A stretch of 64,000 bases of DNA, taken from assembly GCF_002078875.1 (NCBI RefSeq), contig NC_034412.1, forward strand, positions 79,197,846-79,261,845. Reading direction: 5' to 3'. Origin of the DNA: Numida meleagris. Its lineage: Eukaryota > Chordata > Aves > Galliformes > Numididae. Positions 21,603 to 34,268 of the stretch are shown here, in pieces (within the stretch, counting starts at the first letter, position 1; each line of letters opens with the position of its first letter). Both the position numbers and the translations under genes were made by a program. The notes below the pieces were generated by a model that had not been told where the DNA came from, ran no database searches, and saw only the letters and a list, made by a program, of their open reading frames with translations.

Positions 21603-24600
21603 ATGATTGCCAGTGTTGGGAATTTAAAATTAATGTCATTTTTATAACAGAAATCACATTGAATATAGACAGCAGAGGCTTCAAACAAGCTGTTGAATGT
21701 AGTTAGAGAAAAAGTTTCAGATTAGGTAGTATATACACCATGTAATACATGGAAATCATATGCATTCTTCCAGTGTTAGATGTAGAATCAATCCTTTTGT
21801 CAAGTGCTCGTATTGTAGTCTGCATGTTGGAGACCTACATTCAAACAAAGGATTCAGAGGGTTGGGCACTTAGCTTCCAGGGAGAAGAGCCTTCCGTCAT
21901 TCAATAATTCTCCTCAGCTGCAGTCTACAAATGAGCTACTGTGGGTAAGACTCTTAAGACAAGCTTTTGAAAGCCCTTTTGATAAAGTCTTACATCTGAG
22001 GTTAATGACAATACCTGAGGCGTGGGAGTCATGTAATAAGTGTAATTTTGACTTGGAAAATTAAAAACAAAGAGCAGGAAACAAAGCAAAAAGTAGCATT
22101 TGTTTGAAGAGAATGGCATTATAGTCAGAAAGAGTAAATAATGAGGAACAATGCAGTAATATACATGAGGACTTAGATGGTTTAAATGCTAGAAGATGAA
22201 AGCTAGTTCAAAGCAGCTAAATAGAGAGCAGTGACAGGTTCCTAGGGAAAAAAGGATATCAAACAATTGGGTGTGTCATTAAATACAAGAAATCAAAAGG
22301 TAAAAAGAGTCTAAAAGATAATTCTGTGTGCAGCATTAAATATGAATGATAAGTAATAAGATGAGAAAAGAAAAATCTATGTCTAACATTAAAAACAAAG
22401 GAACATTACCAACTATACCTAAGTAGGGCAAAAAGGAGCCAGGTACAATTTATTAATATAAACAAAAACTAGAAGAAACAGACTAACTAAGAAGCAAACA
22501 AAGGAAAAAAGAATCCACTTTCAGTTTAAAAAATCTAGAAGGTTATACACTCCTAGAAGAAAGGAGTGCAACAAAGGTATATAATTCCCATTGAAGTACA
22601 ATTAAAAGCTCTGCTTGGCTGCACGTTTTGCTCATTGTACCAAAGCCTCAGGTAAATTATCACCACTGTGAGCCTAAAAGTCATGTCTAGAGCTTATTTT
22701 GCCTGTGTTCTTGTTTAGAGGAGACATTTAGTCCTATGTGATCATTCTGTAAGAAAATCCAAAGCAAACCAAATCTCTGTAACTGAGTTTCCAGGAAGAG
22801 ACTGGTTTTCTACAAATACTTTGGGCAACAAAAGTTGTGTAATCAGAAGCACTCAAAAACCTCTCACAGGGATCTCATTAACACCTTTGAAAATCTGGAC
22901 CATAATTGGTGCTAGCAAAAGTTTTAGTGCTATGGAGTTCTAACAGATTAAGTCCATTAAGTCCATAAATCCTACTAGTGTTAAATCCTGCTGCTCCTGC
23001 CATTCCTAATTATGACATAATAACATTACGAAATTGACATTTCATTTTTTAGCTTCCTCAACCTGGACAGTCTAAATTTTCATTAAGACACTGATCCTTG
23101 CTAGAGTTCCTAGGTTCTTCTTTTTTATGGTTTTTGAGTCCATGTGAGTTTGCCCATGTTGAATCTTTCCTGACTCATCACTGAAGATATTACCTTAAAA
23201 ATTTTATTTGGGATTTAATTCTTGTATAAACAGGGGATGATTAAGAAAATCTGTGGTTGTGATGAGGGTTTTTTAGTGTTTTTTTGTTTGTTTGTTTTGT
23301 TTCTTGGTAGGTATCTCCTAGCAACCTTTGTCCAGGAGAAGTTAAATAAATTGCAGTGATCCTATGCTGATAATTCAGACAAACCCGGCAAGATTTTCAA
23401 GAAAGTGGTGCAAGGCACACTGCCAATGGTAGGATTCTATCTTGCCCTAGTCAAAAATGTGGGAGTATTATAAACTCTAACTAAACAGAATATATGAATC
23501 TCTTACTGCAGGCAAAGCAATATGCTTTTCTCCACAAGGAAAAAAAGAAAACTAAAAGTGGGTGAACAAAATTCTCTCCACCTCCCCACAGCAACAACAA
23601 AAAAAAAAAACCTCTTTCAGACTTCTCTAACTGCTAGAACTGAAATCTCCAGCCCTAAAGAATTAAGAATTAGCATTGCTCAGTGTGTGGGTGTGCCTGG
23701 GTAGAATGCTTTCTGGTTTGTCTTTTTTTTAGTCTGTAAAATTTGTCAATAAAGCAAGTCTGCAACACAGAAATGTTTAATAGAGCTTAAGTTTGCAAAA
23801 AATATTTTAATGTCCTGTTTCCTTTGACATTCATGGCTCAAAAGCATATAGTAAGATGCTGAAGACCAGTATTTTCAGCTGTCTCATTTCACACTTTATA
23901 CTAATACCTTTGCTTTACCCAATGTGACAGAGCTTCCCATAAGTGGCAGTTGTAATTCCAAGTTTATATATATATACCTCCAGATGTGTTCTAAATATCC
24001 CTTACTAAGATAAAATTCACCTATTTTAAAAGGTAAATGCATTCCAGTTTATCTTCCTTCACCTAATTATAATTTTGTAATTTTGGTAGACTTGGGTGTT
24101 ACCATTCCTTCTGCAGTCTCTCAGCCAGCAGACGTACTGCTTCCCTTCTCACTACCTCTAAATTTTTTAGTTTCCTAAAATTACACAATTGCTCTACTTC
24201 ACTCCATAAGCATTGCTATGATAACTGCCTATTTTGGCTCCAGGCATACACATTGTTTTCTAATTTTCTTACAATAACTCTTGTATTTTGATGGGAGATA
24301 CTCTGAGGTTTTTGTTGTTGTGGTTTGGTTTGGTATATTTGTTTGTTTGTTTTGGTTTTTTTTTGTTGTTGTTTTCTTTACTTTTTTCTACAGATTAAAT
24401 AAAAGTAAGTAAATGTAAAAAAAAAAAAGTGAAAAGGTATAGTAAAAGCTGATGATAAATACACAGTCCTGTCTAATATCTGTTCTCAGCTTAAAAGAAT
24501 CATTTATTCTCTGTGCATGAACATCAAATACCTCTCCAATCAAAGAAGATAATGTTTAATCTTCTAATTCTAGCAGATTCAGATGCAATCATCCAGATGT

Positions 24601-24670
24601 GATCTAAAAGTTTAGGAAAACTTAAGAGGCCTAGACCACCTTCATGTAATACTCTAGGACTTTCCCAGAG
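21603..24670. other. Unique DNA with G/T-rich simple tracts
   Basis: No gene or transposon recognised. The 22130-22520 stretch is purine-rich on the plus strand. G/T-rich low-complexity tracts occur at about 23260-23310 and 24309-24376, and a run of 12 A at about 24418-24429. Confidence 0.65.
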
Positions 24671-25770
24671 ATCATAGAATCATAGAATCATAGAATGGCT
24701 TGGGTTGAAAAGGACCTCAAAGATCATCGAGTTTCAACCCCCCTGCCAAGTGCAGGGTCGCCAACCACTAGACCAGGCTGCCCAGAGCCTCCAGGGATGG
24801 GGCATCCACAACCTCCCTGGGCAACTTGTTCCAGTGCGTCACCACCCTCTGTGTGAAAAACTTCCTCCTAATATCTAACCTAAATCTCCCCTGTCTCAGC
24901 TTAAAACCATTCCCCCTTTGTCCTATCACTATCCACCCTCACAAACAATCGATCCCCCTCCTGTTAATACGCTCCCTTCAAGTATTGGAAGGCCACAATG
25001 AGGTCTCCCCAGAGCCTTCTCTTCTCCAAACTAAACAAGCCCAGTTCCCTCAACCTTTCCTCATAGGAGAGGTGCTCCAGCCCTCTGATCATTTTGGTCG
25101 CCCTCCTCTGCACTCATTCCAAGAGCTCCACGTCCTTCTTGTGCTGGGGGCCCCAGGCCTGGACACAGTAGTCCAGATGGGGCCTCACAAGAGCCGAGTA
25201 GAGGGGGACCACCACCTCCCTCTCCCTGCTGACCACTCCTCTTTTAACGCAGCCCAGAACATAGTTGGCCCTCCGGGCTGCCAGCGCACACTGCTGGCTC
25301 ATGTCCAGCTTCTCGTCCACCAGGACCCCCAAGTCTTTCTCCACAGGGCTGCTTTCAAGTACTTCTTCCCCCAGGTTGTATAAATACCTGGGATTGCCCT
25401 GGCCCAAGTGCAGCACCCTGCACTTGGCCTTGTTGAACCTCATTAGGTTCTCGTGGGCCCACTTGTCCAGCCTGTCCAGGTCCCTCTGGATGGCTTCCCT
25501 TCCTTCCAGTGTATCGACTGCACCGCTCAGCTTGGTGTCATCTGCAAACTTGCTGAGGGTGCACTCGATTCCATCGTCTATGTCATTGATAAAGACATTG
25601 AAGAGCACTGGTCCCAGGACTGAGCCTTGGGGGACACCACTCGTGACCGGCCTCCACCCTGACATAGAACCATTTATCACAACCCTTTGGCTGTGACCGG
25701 CCAACCAGTTCTTAACCCACCGAACAGTCCATCCTTCAAATCCATACCTCTCCAATTTGGAGAGAAGGAT
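24671..25770 (-). mobile_element. CR1: CR1 LINE, 1.1-kb copy retaining the RT catalytic box
   Basis: This is the longest and best preserved CR1 copy in the window. On the minus strand the frame 25755-25114 (213 codons) encodes the C-terminal half of the reverse transcriptase: [16 protein letters not shown], the motif [17 protein letters not shown], the intact catalytic box [10 protein letters not shown], then the thumb-region motifs [33 protein letters not shown] and [17 protein letters not shown]. Two stops interrupt what would otherwise continue: TGA at 25116-25114 (the 51944 copy has AGA there) and TAA at 24966-24964 (AAA in the other copy). The 3' end is complete with three ATCATAGA octamers. 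The element is 5'-truncated at about 25770, losing the endonuclease and the first RT motifs. Full CR1 elements are about 4.5 kb. It is not expected to be mobile. Confidence 0.95.
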
Positions 25771-26811
25771 GAGATAAACAAGAAATTACTTGTTCCACTT
25801 CTATTTTGTATTTAAGCACAGTTTATACATTTAACAGAGAGTTTTCTAAATTATATTTATCCTTTTCAAAATGATGCATGGTAACATTTTTGGAGAACAG
25901 GGAGAATGAGAGTGAGCAAAAAGATATCCCCAGATTTTTTATAAATAAGAATCATAAGGGACCATCAAGTTCTCACACTCTTTTCTAGGTATCAAATGAG
26001 GTTGAATAGTTCAGTAGTATACTTAGTGAAGTGTATGTCTTGTATTTTTAGTTAATTATGCTTTAAAGGATTTATCTTATATTTATTTACAATTTATTGT
26101 TTTTAACTTGCCCTTCTTCTCAACTAATTCAGATACTGGAAGAGTTTCACCCTAGAATCAAATAATCACAGAATCCTTTGTAGAGAAAGGCCATGTCCCT
26201 TGACCAGCTGGCAACAATCCTCCCCGTGCAGACCAGGATGATGCTGGGCATCTCTCTTATTGGTTAATGTTCACCTTGGTGTTCGGAAGATTTTTTAATC
26301 AGATCTATGCATACACCTGCCTTCTTTACTCAATGCAGGACTTATTTTTGCTCATTTCAAACAACTCTTGTCAACATCTTCTCTTAGAGCCAAGAGATTA
26401 TTCACTGGGAAAATTTTAAAAGACTCTGCAATGTTTGGGAGGTCTTTCTGATATTTTCCTTTGAAAAATAATTTTCTTTATCAGCATATAAGGAGCTAAT
26501 CTTCTATTGCCTTAAAGATTTCATCTCTCTTTCCCATTATGCTCTTCTTTTGATTACACAACTCAGTGATGATTTCTGTGAACCAAGCTCTCCTCCTCAA
26601 GATCTAATTCTTAGGAGGTAATCCACATTCTGGGATGCTATGTACTACTCAATTCATTCTATAATCACTGCAGCCCTTATTCAAATGATTCCTTCTGTTT
26701 TGTCTTACAGACTTTGACTGTTTCTTAAAATTAGTATTTTCAGGGGTACCTGCTGATTATTTCTAGATCTATTGACTGTCAACTTTATGATAGGTATGAA
26801 GCCATCCTTCT

Positions 26812-26812
<1 letters not shown>

Positions 26813-26852
<40 letters not shown>

Positions 26853-26880
26853 NAAAACAAAAACAAAAACAAAAAAAAAA
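26813..26880. repeat. Poly(A) grading into (AAAAAC)n, with one N
   Basis: A run of 40 A is followed by one undetermined base at 26853 and then by A runs with single C interruptions. The N inside a homopolymer points to a sequencing or assembly limit. No coding remnant upstream marks it as a retrogene tail. Confidence 0.95.
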
Positions 26881-29061
26881 CTCCTTAACACAGTTGTATA
26901 TCTTTTCATTAAAATCATGCTGATCTCAATATGACTGTACACTGAGGAATCTGGCAATGTCCAAGTTCCTTTTATGTTCGATTAATACTGTATCTAAAGA
27001 TATTTCTCCTCTGAATATCCTATTTTACTGGTAGGAAACTGAGAATCCTATGATTTAACTGTGTTTCACTATGTGTAACTCTTTTCATTTGGAATTTGGT
27101 ATTTACATATTTCAGACAATACAGACCAGTAGAAACTTGCTTGTTGTTGTGTGGGAAATTACAGCAAAGAAAACATTCAGATCACCAAAAAATCCCTCTC
27201 CTTAAAATCACCTTTCTGCTATTAGATATATTTGACATTAATATAATAAATTGCAGGCTACTGACATTATAATAGGTATCTAAAGTTGACATTAATTTAG
27301 ATGTACCTTTAATCTTGGTAAATTTGAAAGTAGAGGCATGATTTATTTGAAGTGAAATAAAATACCAGGAAAAACAACACCAGTATCTTTCAAGCAAACT
27401 GTTATGAGCTATGCAGCAGCAGGAGCTCTGACTGAGGAAACATGCAAAATACAAAACCTGTCACCTCCTTGAATTCACTGAAGAAACTACATAAGATTAA
27501 GGCAATAATTTCCTCATTAACTTATAAAAATAACGTTTTCAGAAACATTACTTGCATTAAGAATCTTGGAATAAAAATGAAAGGTGTTTCCACAAGAAAA
27601 TGCCACAGTGAAGAAAAAAATAATTAGCAAACTTTTGTGCTACATAATCTGGAGTAAGTTACAAATAACATGACAGAAAAGGGGAAGAAATGAGATCTGT
27701 ATTGTATCAGCAATGCCATCTCTGTATTAAACATAATGCTAAGATATTAACAAATGTTATGAGTGCAAAAGGTCATTGTCAGCATAATTCGTTGACCTCA
27801 AAAGAGTTACTAATATGATATGGCTACTCTAATGCCATAATTCATATGTTACTCGGAATAGAATTATTTGTGCAGAATTATTCACACATAATAGTGAGTT
27901 TTGAGAATGTATTAATCTATATAGTTAGCAAATGTATATGTAGGCAACAGATAAAGGTGATTTGTAGCACTGTTGGTTAAGGGCTTGACCCAATGGGGCT
28001 TTGACCTTTGATTTCCGCTAGAGATAAGACAATTTTCTGAGTAGAGAAAAGGGTGTTGAGATAATAAGGAGCTGTAACACTTTGGTTGGACAGAATGATA
28101 ATTTAAAAATATTTCAGGAGTCACAAGATAGAGGACTGTATGTCTAATTCAACCAATATACAACATTGGCTGACTTTTACTAAAGTAAACAAATTAAAGG
28201 TTCAGCAGCTTTCGTTGATCTACATCCTGTTAAGAGGGACGCAGTTCATTTGGATGTGTTACCAAAAGTGTGTAAGTATAAACTAAATGTCACATTCTGT
28301 TTCTCTGATCATACATTCAATGTAGTAAAGGGGTGATAGAATCAATAAATGAGAAGGAAAATGTGAGATGCAAGGATTAAATAGTAGTAAGGAGACCAGC
28401 TATGTAGTCCAACCTGAACAGCAGTAAAAGGAAAGTAATAGAGGACCTATTTAGAGGAACTACTTCTTTTATGTTTCCATCTGTCCTGGAGGGAGCAGAA
28501 TCCACCTCAGCTCTACCATTCAAGGGGGTGGGTACCAGCACAATAGTTCCACAAGAGGTGGCAAGACTTTCAGCCTGCTCTGCTCCTGGCCTGTCTCTAC
28601 TGACAGCATGTATCCACTTCTCCTGTAACTTTCTCTTAGGATCTGGGAACTAATTAGGAGGAGGAAGAAGCACTAGAAATATTTGAGTGGCAAGAAAGTT
28701 TCCAATAATCTAGTGGCAAAGCTGATCTGGAGCTAGTCAAGTTCATTTTTAAGTTGAATGTATTAGACTTGCATGTTAGCAGCTGTCTCCCTTTTGGATA
28801 CAGTGTTTTTAAGAGATTATTAAAACCTCACAGATGAATCCATTGCTAAGCTATTAATTAGCTTGGTACAGAATACTAGTCTGTCTTAATTATGCCAGTT
28901 CCATATGGACCAAATAGCTGTCCTAACTGAGCTTTAATCTAAATAGAAGTGACTAGGAGTATGGTATGAAAAAGACCTATTTGATGAAGACTGGTGATTT
29001 TCTCAAAAGCTAAAGAAAGGACAGAGAATAGCACCTATAAACAGAATCCTTTATCTTACTC

Positions 29062-29082
29062 TTTTTTTTTTTTTTTTTTTTT
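29062..29082. repeat. Poly(T) run of 21 nt
   Basis: A homopolymer in unique DNA. It is not attached to any recognisable minus-strand retrogene. Confidence 0.9.
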
Positions 29083-32000
29083 GCGAAATGATGTAAAAAG
29101 GTTGGATGACATTCTTGGCCAATATGAGCTGCTCAGGTTCCTATCATTTACCTATTGTGCCATGATAGCAAAATGGCACTTTTTTAATACCACACTCGTT
29201 CAATCTCTCTCAAAATCATTACTTGACAAACCAAGGATGTAGATATGTAGGATGTTTTCAAATAGTCTGCATTTCCACAATTGGAACTAGAGACCATGTT
29301 ATACTGCTATCACTAAAAAAAAAAAAAAGACAGGCACTTTGACAAAAATCAGTACAAAACAACTATTTTCTCTCCAGCAAAAGTGGGGCAGTGAAATGCC
29401 AGAGAGTTTGCAGTCCACTCAGTCTCCATCTTTCTATATATTTTCTATTGAATAATAGAAAGTTCATGGATATCTTCACAGTACCCATCTAAGGCAGGAA
29501 CATAGCCAAAATCCATTTTGTTTGGTCACAAATCTTCTGTATAGGATTTACAGTTCTTCTCACAGACTGAGGAGGCTGTGTTAACTCACACTCTGAACTG
29601 ATTCAGTCTGCACGTTTTCATTACCACTGAGAAAATACAGTTGCACTGATGACTAACCAACTTCTTGTTTTCTTAAGCAAAACTGTTCATTTGAGGACAA
29701 GGGAGAAGGAATTTTTACTGTGAAATGAATATCCTGTGTTTGTTAGAGCCTGGAAAATTCAGCTTCGCTTGATTGAAAAATTAATCAAGTCACCCTTGAG
29801 ATATTGTTAAAATCCTATATTTTATGATTGTCTTGTGTCATGCATCTAATTATTTTAATAAACCTACTCTTTTAATAAGATACTTGCTTGTTTTTTATAT
29901 ATATATACTGTGTTGAGTTGCAAAAAAATACTTATAGTGTCAGCATCTTTCCTAATTTAAGATGTTCTTACAAGTACAAGTTGGAAACAAATACATATAT
30001 GTATTTTTTTAACCCAGGCATCTATGTGCTGATTTGGAAAAAATCTGTAAAATTAGACTGGGGAACCACCAACAAACAGATTTTACATATCCACCAAGTC
30101 CGTATGGATTTTAAGAACACATTACACATTGCAGTTTGAGACTACCTGACCCAAACAAATTTTATCATTGTTCATCTTGGAAGAAATACTCTGATCCATT
30201 AACTGTTAATATTACTCACCATTACTCATTACTGCAAATGACTCTCCAGTACAGTACTGCAATACCACAATTCTGTGTGATGATCTTCATCATGTCAAAC
30301 CAGAAAATGATGCATTTTTTTAAAAAATCCACATGACTTATTTGCACTTTAAATTCTTCAGAATATTCCCTGTTTCCTAAAGCAGAGGAAACCAAAGAGT
30401 TGATTAAGAAAAAACTGAAAAGGAAATTATGGGATTCTCATTATGTCATTCATCAAATTTTGAATCAAAGTATTTTATATTTTGAAAAAAAAAATTTATC
30501 CATAGTAAAGGAGAAATATCACTACAGAAAATAATTTTTGAAATAATTACTGAAGATAAAAGCTATGCAATCGAAATTTCCAGTGAATATGAATCAAAAG
30601 GAGAGAGAAACTGCAAAACTGCAGAAGATGCTAAGAAAGGGGAAAGAAAATAGATTAACAGAGCTGACTGACAATTATCTGAAGAGGGATATCATTCCAA
30701 AAAAAAGGCATATAATACACCTCATCTTCCTATTAAAGTGGAAGAAAATAAAACTTACGTAAAATAAGCAACTATGACAGACGGTATCATATTGTATTAA
30801 ATTAATAAAATATTTTCCCTTTTCCTTTCCATTCTTCAGCATGGTTTTCTTTTTCTCACGACAGATGATGAGAAAGGCAGATAAACAGATAATTTTATTT
30901 CATTGTGTCTGGCTGCTGACACTCAAGTGAATGTGTTCCAGAAAACTGTAGTATTTTTTCAGAGAGGAAAAACCTATCAAAAGAAACGGTGAAGGAGGAA
31001 AGCAATGATATTTATGTGAAAAGAGGATCCCCTTCAATTTCTTAAGATATTCATTTCTTGGTCCTATTCAGTGTATTCTAGCAGTTAATTGTTTTCTGTA
31101 GAGTATCTAGGAAAGGTTTGGTTTATATAACATGTAGGTTATTATTTTGTATTAAAAATGTGGACCACTAGTTTTTTGTCTATAAGCTCTGTTCTTTGTT
31201 CAAATTCAGTGATCAAGTTCTCTGTTTCCAACGTACAGTGTTCAGACAGGTTTTTTGTTTGTTTCTCCTCTTTCCTATTTCTTGCTTAAGCTTTCAATTA
31301 TATCACTTATTTTTTGGACTATAAGTGACTGGTTTCGGGGTTGTGATCTCAATATGAAGTTTTTCAGATATCTAGTACAGTAAAACATACAGCAAGTTGA
31401 GTTTCCACATACAATTTAAAAAAGATCAAGTAAAGCCTGTTTCTGAGAAGAGGAAAAGAGAAAGAGAGTTGGACACACCACAGATAGTAAAACATTAGTT
31501 CCCTAGTGCCTTAGGTCATTTTTGAAAATAAGGACTAATAATTTCTGAAAACAGAATGGGTTTGAATTGAAGGTTACAATAAAGTATACCACTGCCTGGC
31601 ATTAAGTAATATTTGCAGTAACTAGCTTCCAACATAGTTAACCTTTAACTTTAACTAATTCTATAGCAAAGCAAGTAATGGTAAGGAATTATTATGTTTC
31701 AATGGTTAAAAGAGTCAGTGGCACAGTTTTGTTCTTGCCATCCACTACTCATCCCAAAAAATATACTGTATGTGGAATGGAGGCACAGGCATTTAATAGA
31801 TAAGAGACTTTAATAAAACTGTGACAAGAATTATCCTTTGGTATTGTGGTCAGAAAACAAGGCTCTGGCTATATGTAGTTTAGTAGCACAGAAGTTTGTG
31901 TCGAGAAAATAATTTACTCTATATGAGAGAAAGATACGATAGATATTGACAGATCAATATGATAGATAATTTTGCTATGTTTTTTTTTTCCTTTTTTTTC

Positions 32001-32618
32001 AAATTGTCTTTTAAAGTTCCTGTTCCATTTGCATAGACCTCTTCATGTGTAATTTAGGTCTACATTTTTAGAGTTTTGAGTTACAGCCCTTAACCTTGGT
32101 TGACCCATGGCTTTATTTCTATTCTTTTGTTTTACATTGTATTTAGCTGTTAACAAATGTCATTGTAAATATTCACTGCACATATTTGAGACTATTTTAA
32201 CATTAGCCTTTACCTGTACTGAGTGAAATGTACTTTCTGACGAAAACTGAAAAGCTAAAATGTAACGTTCAGAAAGCTTCTAAAAATTGATCTGTGAAAG
32301 TGAAACTTCCCATCTGAATCCAAGTTTACACAGTTCCACTGGTGTACACAGCCCATTTGTAGGGACACAGGACATGTACAGTGGGATACATACCTTCCAT
32401 GAACCTATTACATGCTATACCTCTGCAGTGGCTTCTACCCTGCTGGAAACAAGAGCTTGGAGCACAGAACAATCAAACTGTCCAGATACAGTAATTGTCA
32501 TTTTAAAAACAGTTACTTGTAGTTCCTGTATGATAGCTGAGCTGATGATATTCTGTTGTTCATCAAGGAATCTGGAATCCTCCAGGTTCTGTTTTGCGGC
32601 AAAGCCTATCAAACTTAC

Positions 32619-32639
32619 ATATATATATATATATATATA
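32619..32639. repeat. (AT)n dinucleotide repeat
   Basis: About ten AT units. This short microsatellite may be length-variable between individuals. Confidence 0.95.
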
Positions 32640-33747
32640 ATTTTAGGGCACAGTGCTTCTTAAAAAAGAACTAAGCTTTTTTATTCTAATGACAGAGGTG
32701 TCAGTACTCTGTTTCTCATGCCAATGGCAAAAACTCTGTGATGTTGCAGGAGCATAAACTGAAAAACACAATGATCACATCACTTGGGTGGGTCTGACAG
32801 CAGGAATTCCAGATACATAGGTGCTGTGGAGTATGGTTAGACCTCTCACTTCTGATGGTCTTTAAATTGTTCATGTTGGATCATGAAAGGACATGCATGC
32901 TGGAACTTTGAATGTTCACTTTTGTTTTTCTGATTTTTCATAAAGATAAAAGTTCTTCTTTTTGACACAGATGACAACATTTGAGGTTTTATTTATTCTC
33001 TTTCCTTCTCTTTTATCAAAAAGGTATTGATAATCTTATAATGGTATTTCTTTTCAGGTTATAGAAGAACAAAGCTTATTCTGTTATTCCAGCTTTCTTG
33101 GAATTGCTCTGCTTGTAGTTTACATTTGCCTGAAACATTTCAGTCACTAGCTAGCACTGCTCCCATTCACTTCAAAGGTATAAGATGATCAGTTGCCATT
33201 GTACCAAGGCTTTATATTCTGCTGCGTTTTATCTGCAATAGTCACATTTTTTTGTCTTATTAGTAGGTCAAATTCAGTTGTTTTTATTCAACTTTCCTAA
33301 GGAAAAAGTTAGTCTAAAGGGCTGCTAATTTGGCCAGACATTATTGTTAAAGAGCTTTCTTGTAATATTGTGGGGAAATCATTCTGGACATTGTATTATC
33401 CTTGACTGCTTACATATTCTAACTTATTTTGCTTCTGAATACAGATGTAAGAAAAGAAATGTGCCTTCGTGCACACAAATACGTTCAAAAGAGTCTTGAA
33501 TTATGAACTGTTCTACTAGAGATGAGTCTCCTAATTGTGCCTCAAAACAAATATTGTTTTGATTCCCAAAGCTTTAATTTGAATGTAGTTTTAATGTCAA
33601 CAAGTGCAGCAAGAAACCAAAAATGGATCCACATGTTGCAAAAAGTATGTCATTTGTTTACCTGTTTGTGAAAGAATAGTTCAAAGATCCTAATTCCTTT
33701 TCATAATGGTAGAGCTAGAAAATTTAATCAGCTTTTAAGGCAGGGTG

Positions 33748-34268
33748 TGACGAAGAGGTAGAATGCCTTCAGCAGGTTTGCTGATGATATAAACCTTGGA
33801 AGAGTGACTGACACACCAGAAGGCTGTGCTGCCATTCAGCAAGACCTGGACAGATGACAGAGTTGAGTGGAGAGGAACCTTAGGAGACTGAGCCAGAGCA
33901 AGTTCAAAAGTCTACACCTGGGGAGGAATAACCACATGCATCAGTACAGGTTAGGGGCTGACCAGCTGGGAAGGAGCTCTTCAGAGAAGGACCTAAGTGC
34001 TCCTCATAGACAACAGGAACAAAAACAAAGCCAATGGTATACTGTTGTGCATTAAAAATAGTGTGGTCAGCAGGTGAAGGGAAGTGGTCCTTCTGTTCTG
34101 TCCTGGTAAGGTCACATCTGGAGTGCTGTGTTCAGTTCTGGGCTCGTCAGTTTAAGAAAGACAGGGAATATTTAGACAGAGTCCAGCAGAAGGCCACAGA
34201 GGTGATTAAGGTCCTGGAGAATCTCCCTTAAGAGGAAAGACTGAGAGACTTTGGACTATTCAGCTTCT
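33748..34268 (+). mobile_element. CR1: CR1 LINE, internal fragment without 3' end
   Basis: The sequence matches the CR1 RT region from the catalytic box onward. Near 33775 it reads GCAGGTTTGCTGATGATATA, giving AGLLMI or, in another frame, FADDI. It then covers GACACACCAGAAGGCTGTGC, CACCTGGGGAGGAATAACCA, TGGAGTGCTGTGTTCAGTTC and GAGTCCAGCAGAAGGCCACA. Two overlapping short open frames (33867-34055 and 34034-34231) are successive pieces of one broken reading frame; the second contains RSHLECCVQFWARQFKKDRE. The match stops abruptly at about 34268, before the C-terminal coding end and the 3' tail. CR1 copies normally keep the 3' end, so a later deletion or rearrangement must have removed it. Confidence 0.85.

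Larger units (their letters stand above)
25771..33747. other. Eight kilobases of unique DNA without recognised transposons
   Basis: This is the longest stretch in which I recognise no CR1, mariner or LTR. It contains simple repeats (26813-26880, 29062-29082, 29315-29328, 32619-32639) and a candidate conserved-type segment at about 28741-28960. A weakly CR1-like snippet near 26156-26250 was not convincing. Open frames are at most about 117 codons with no recognisable motif. Confidence 0.6.

Noticed and set aside
26156..26250. Possible CR1-like snippet after ATCACAGAAT
   Set aside because: The few resembling words (CCAGCTGGCAACAAT, ACCAGGATGATGCTGGGC) are too short and out of the normal CR1 order to support a call.
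28471..28653. GC-richer open frame of 60 codons
   Set aside because: It is short, has no motif, and no splice or promoter context supports an exon.
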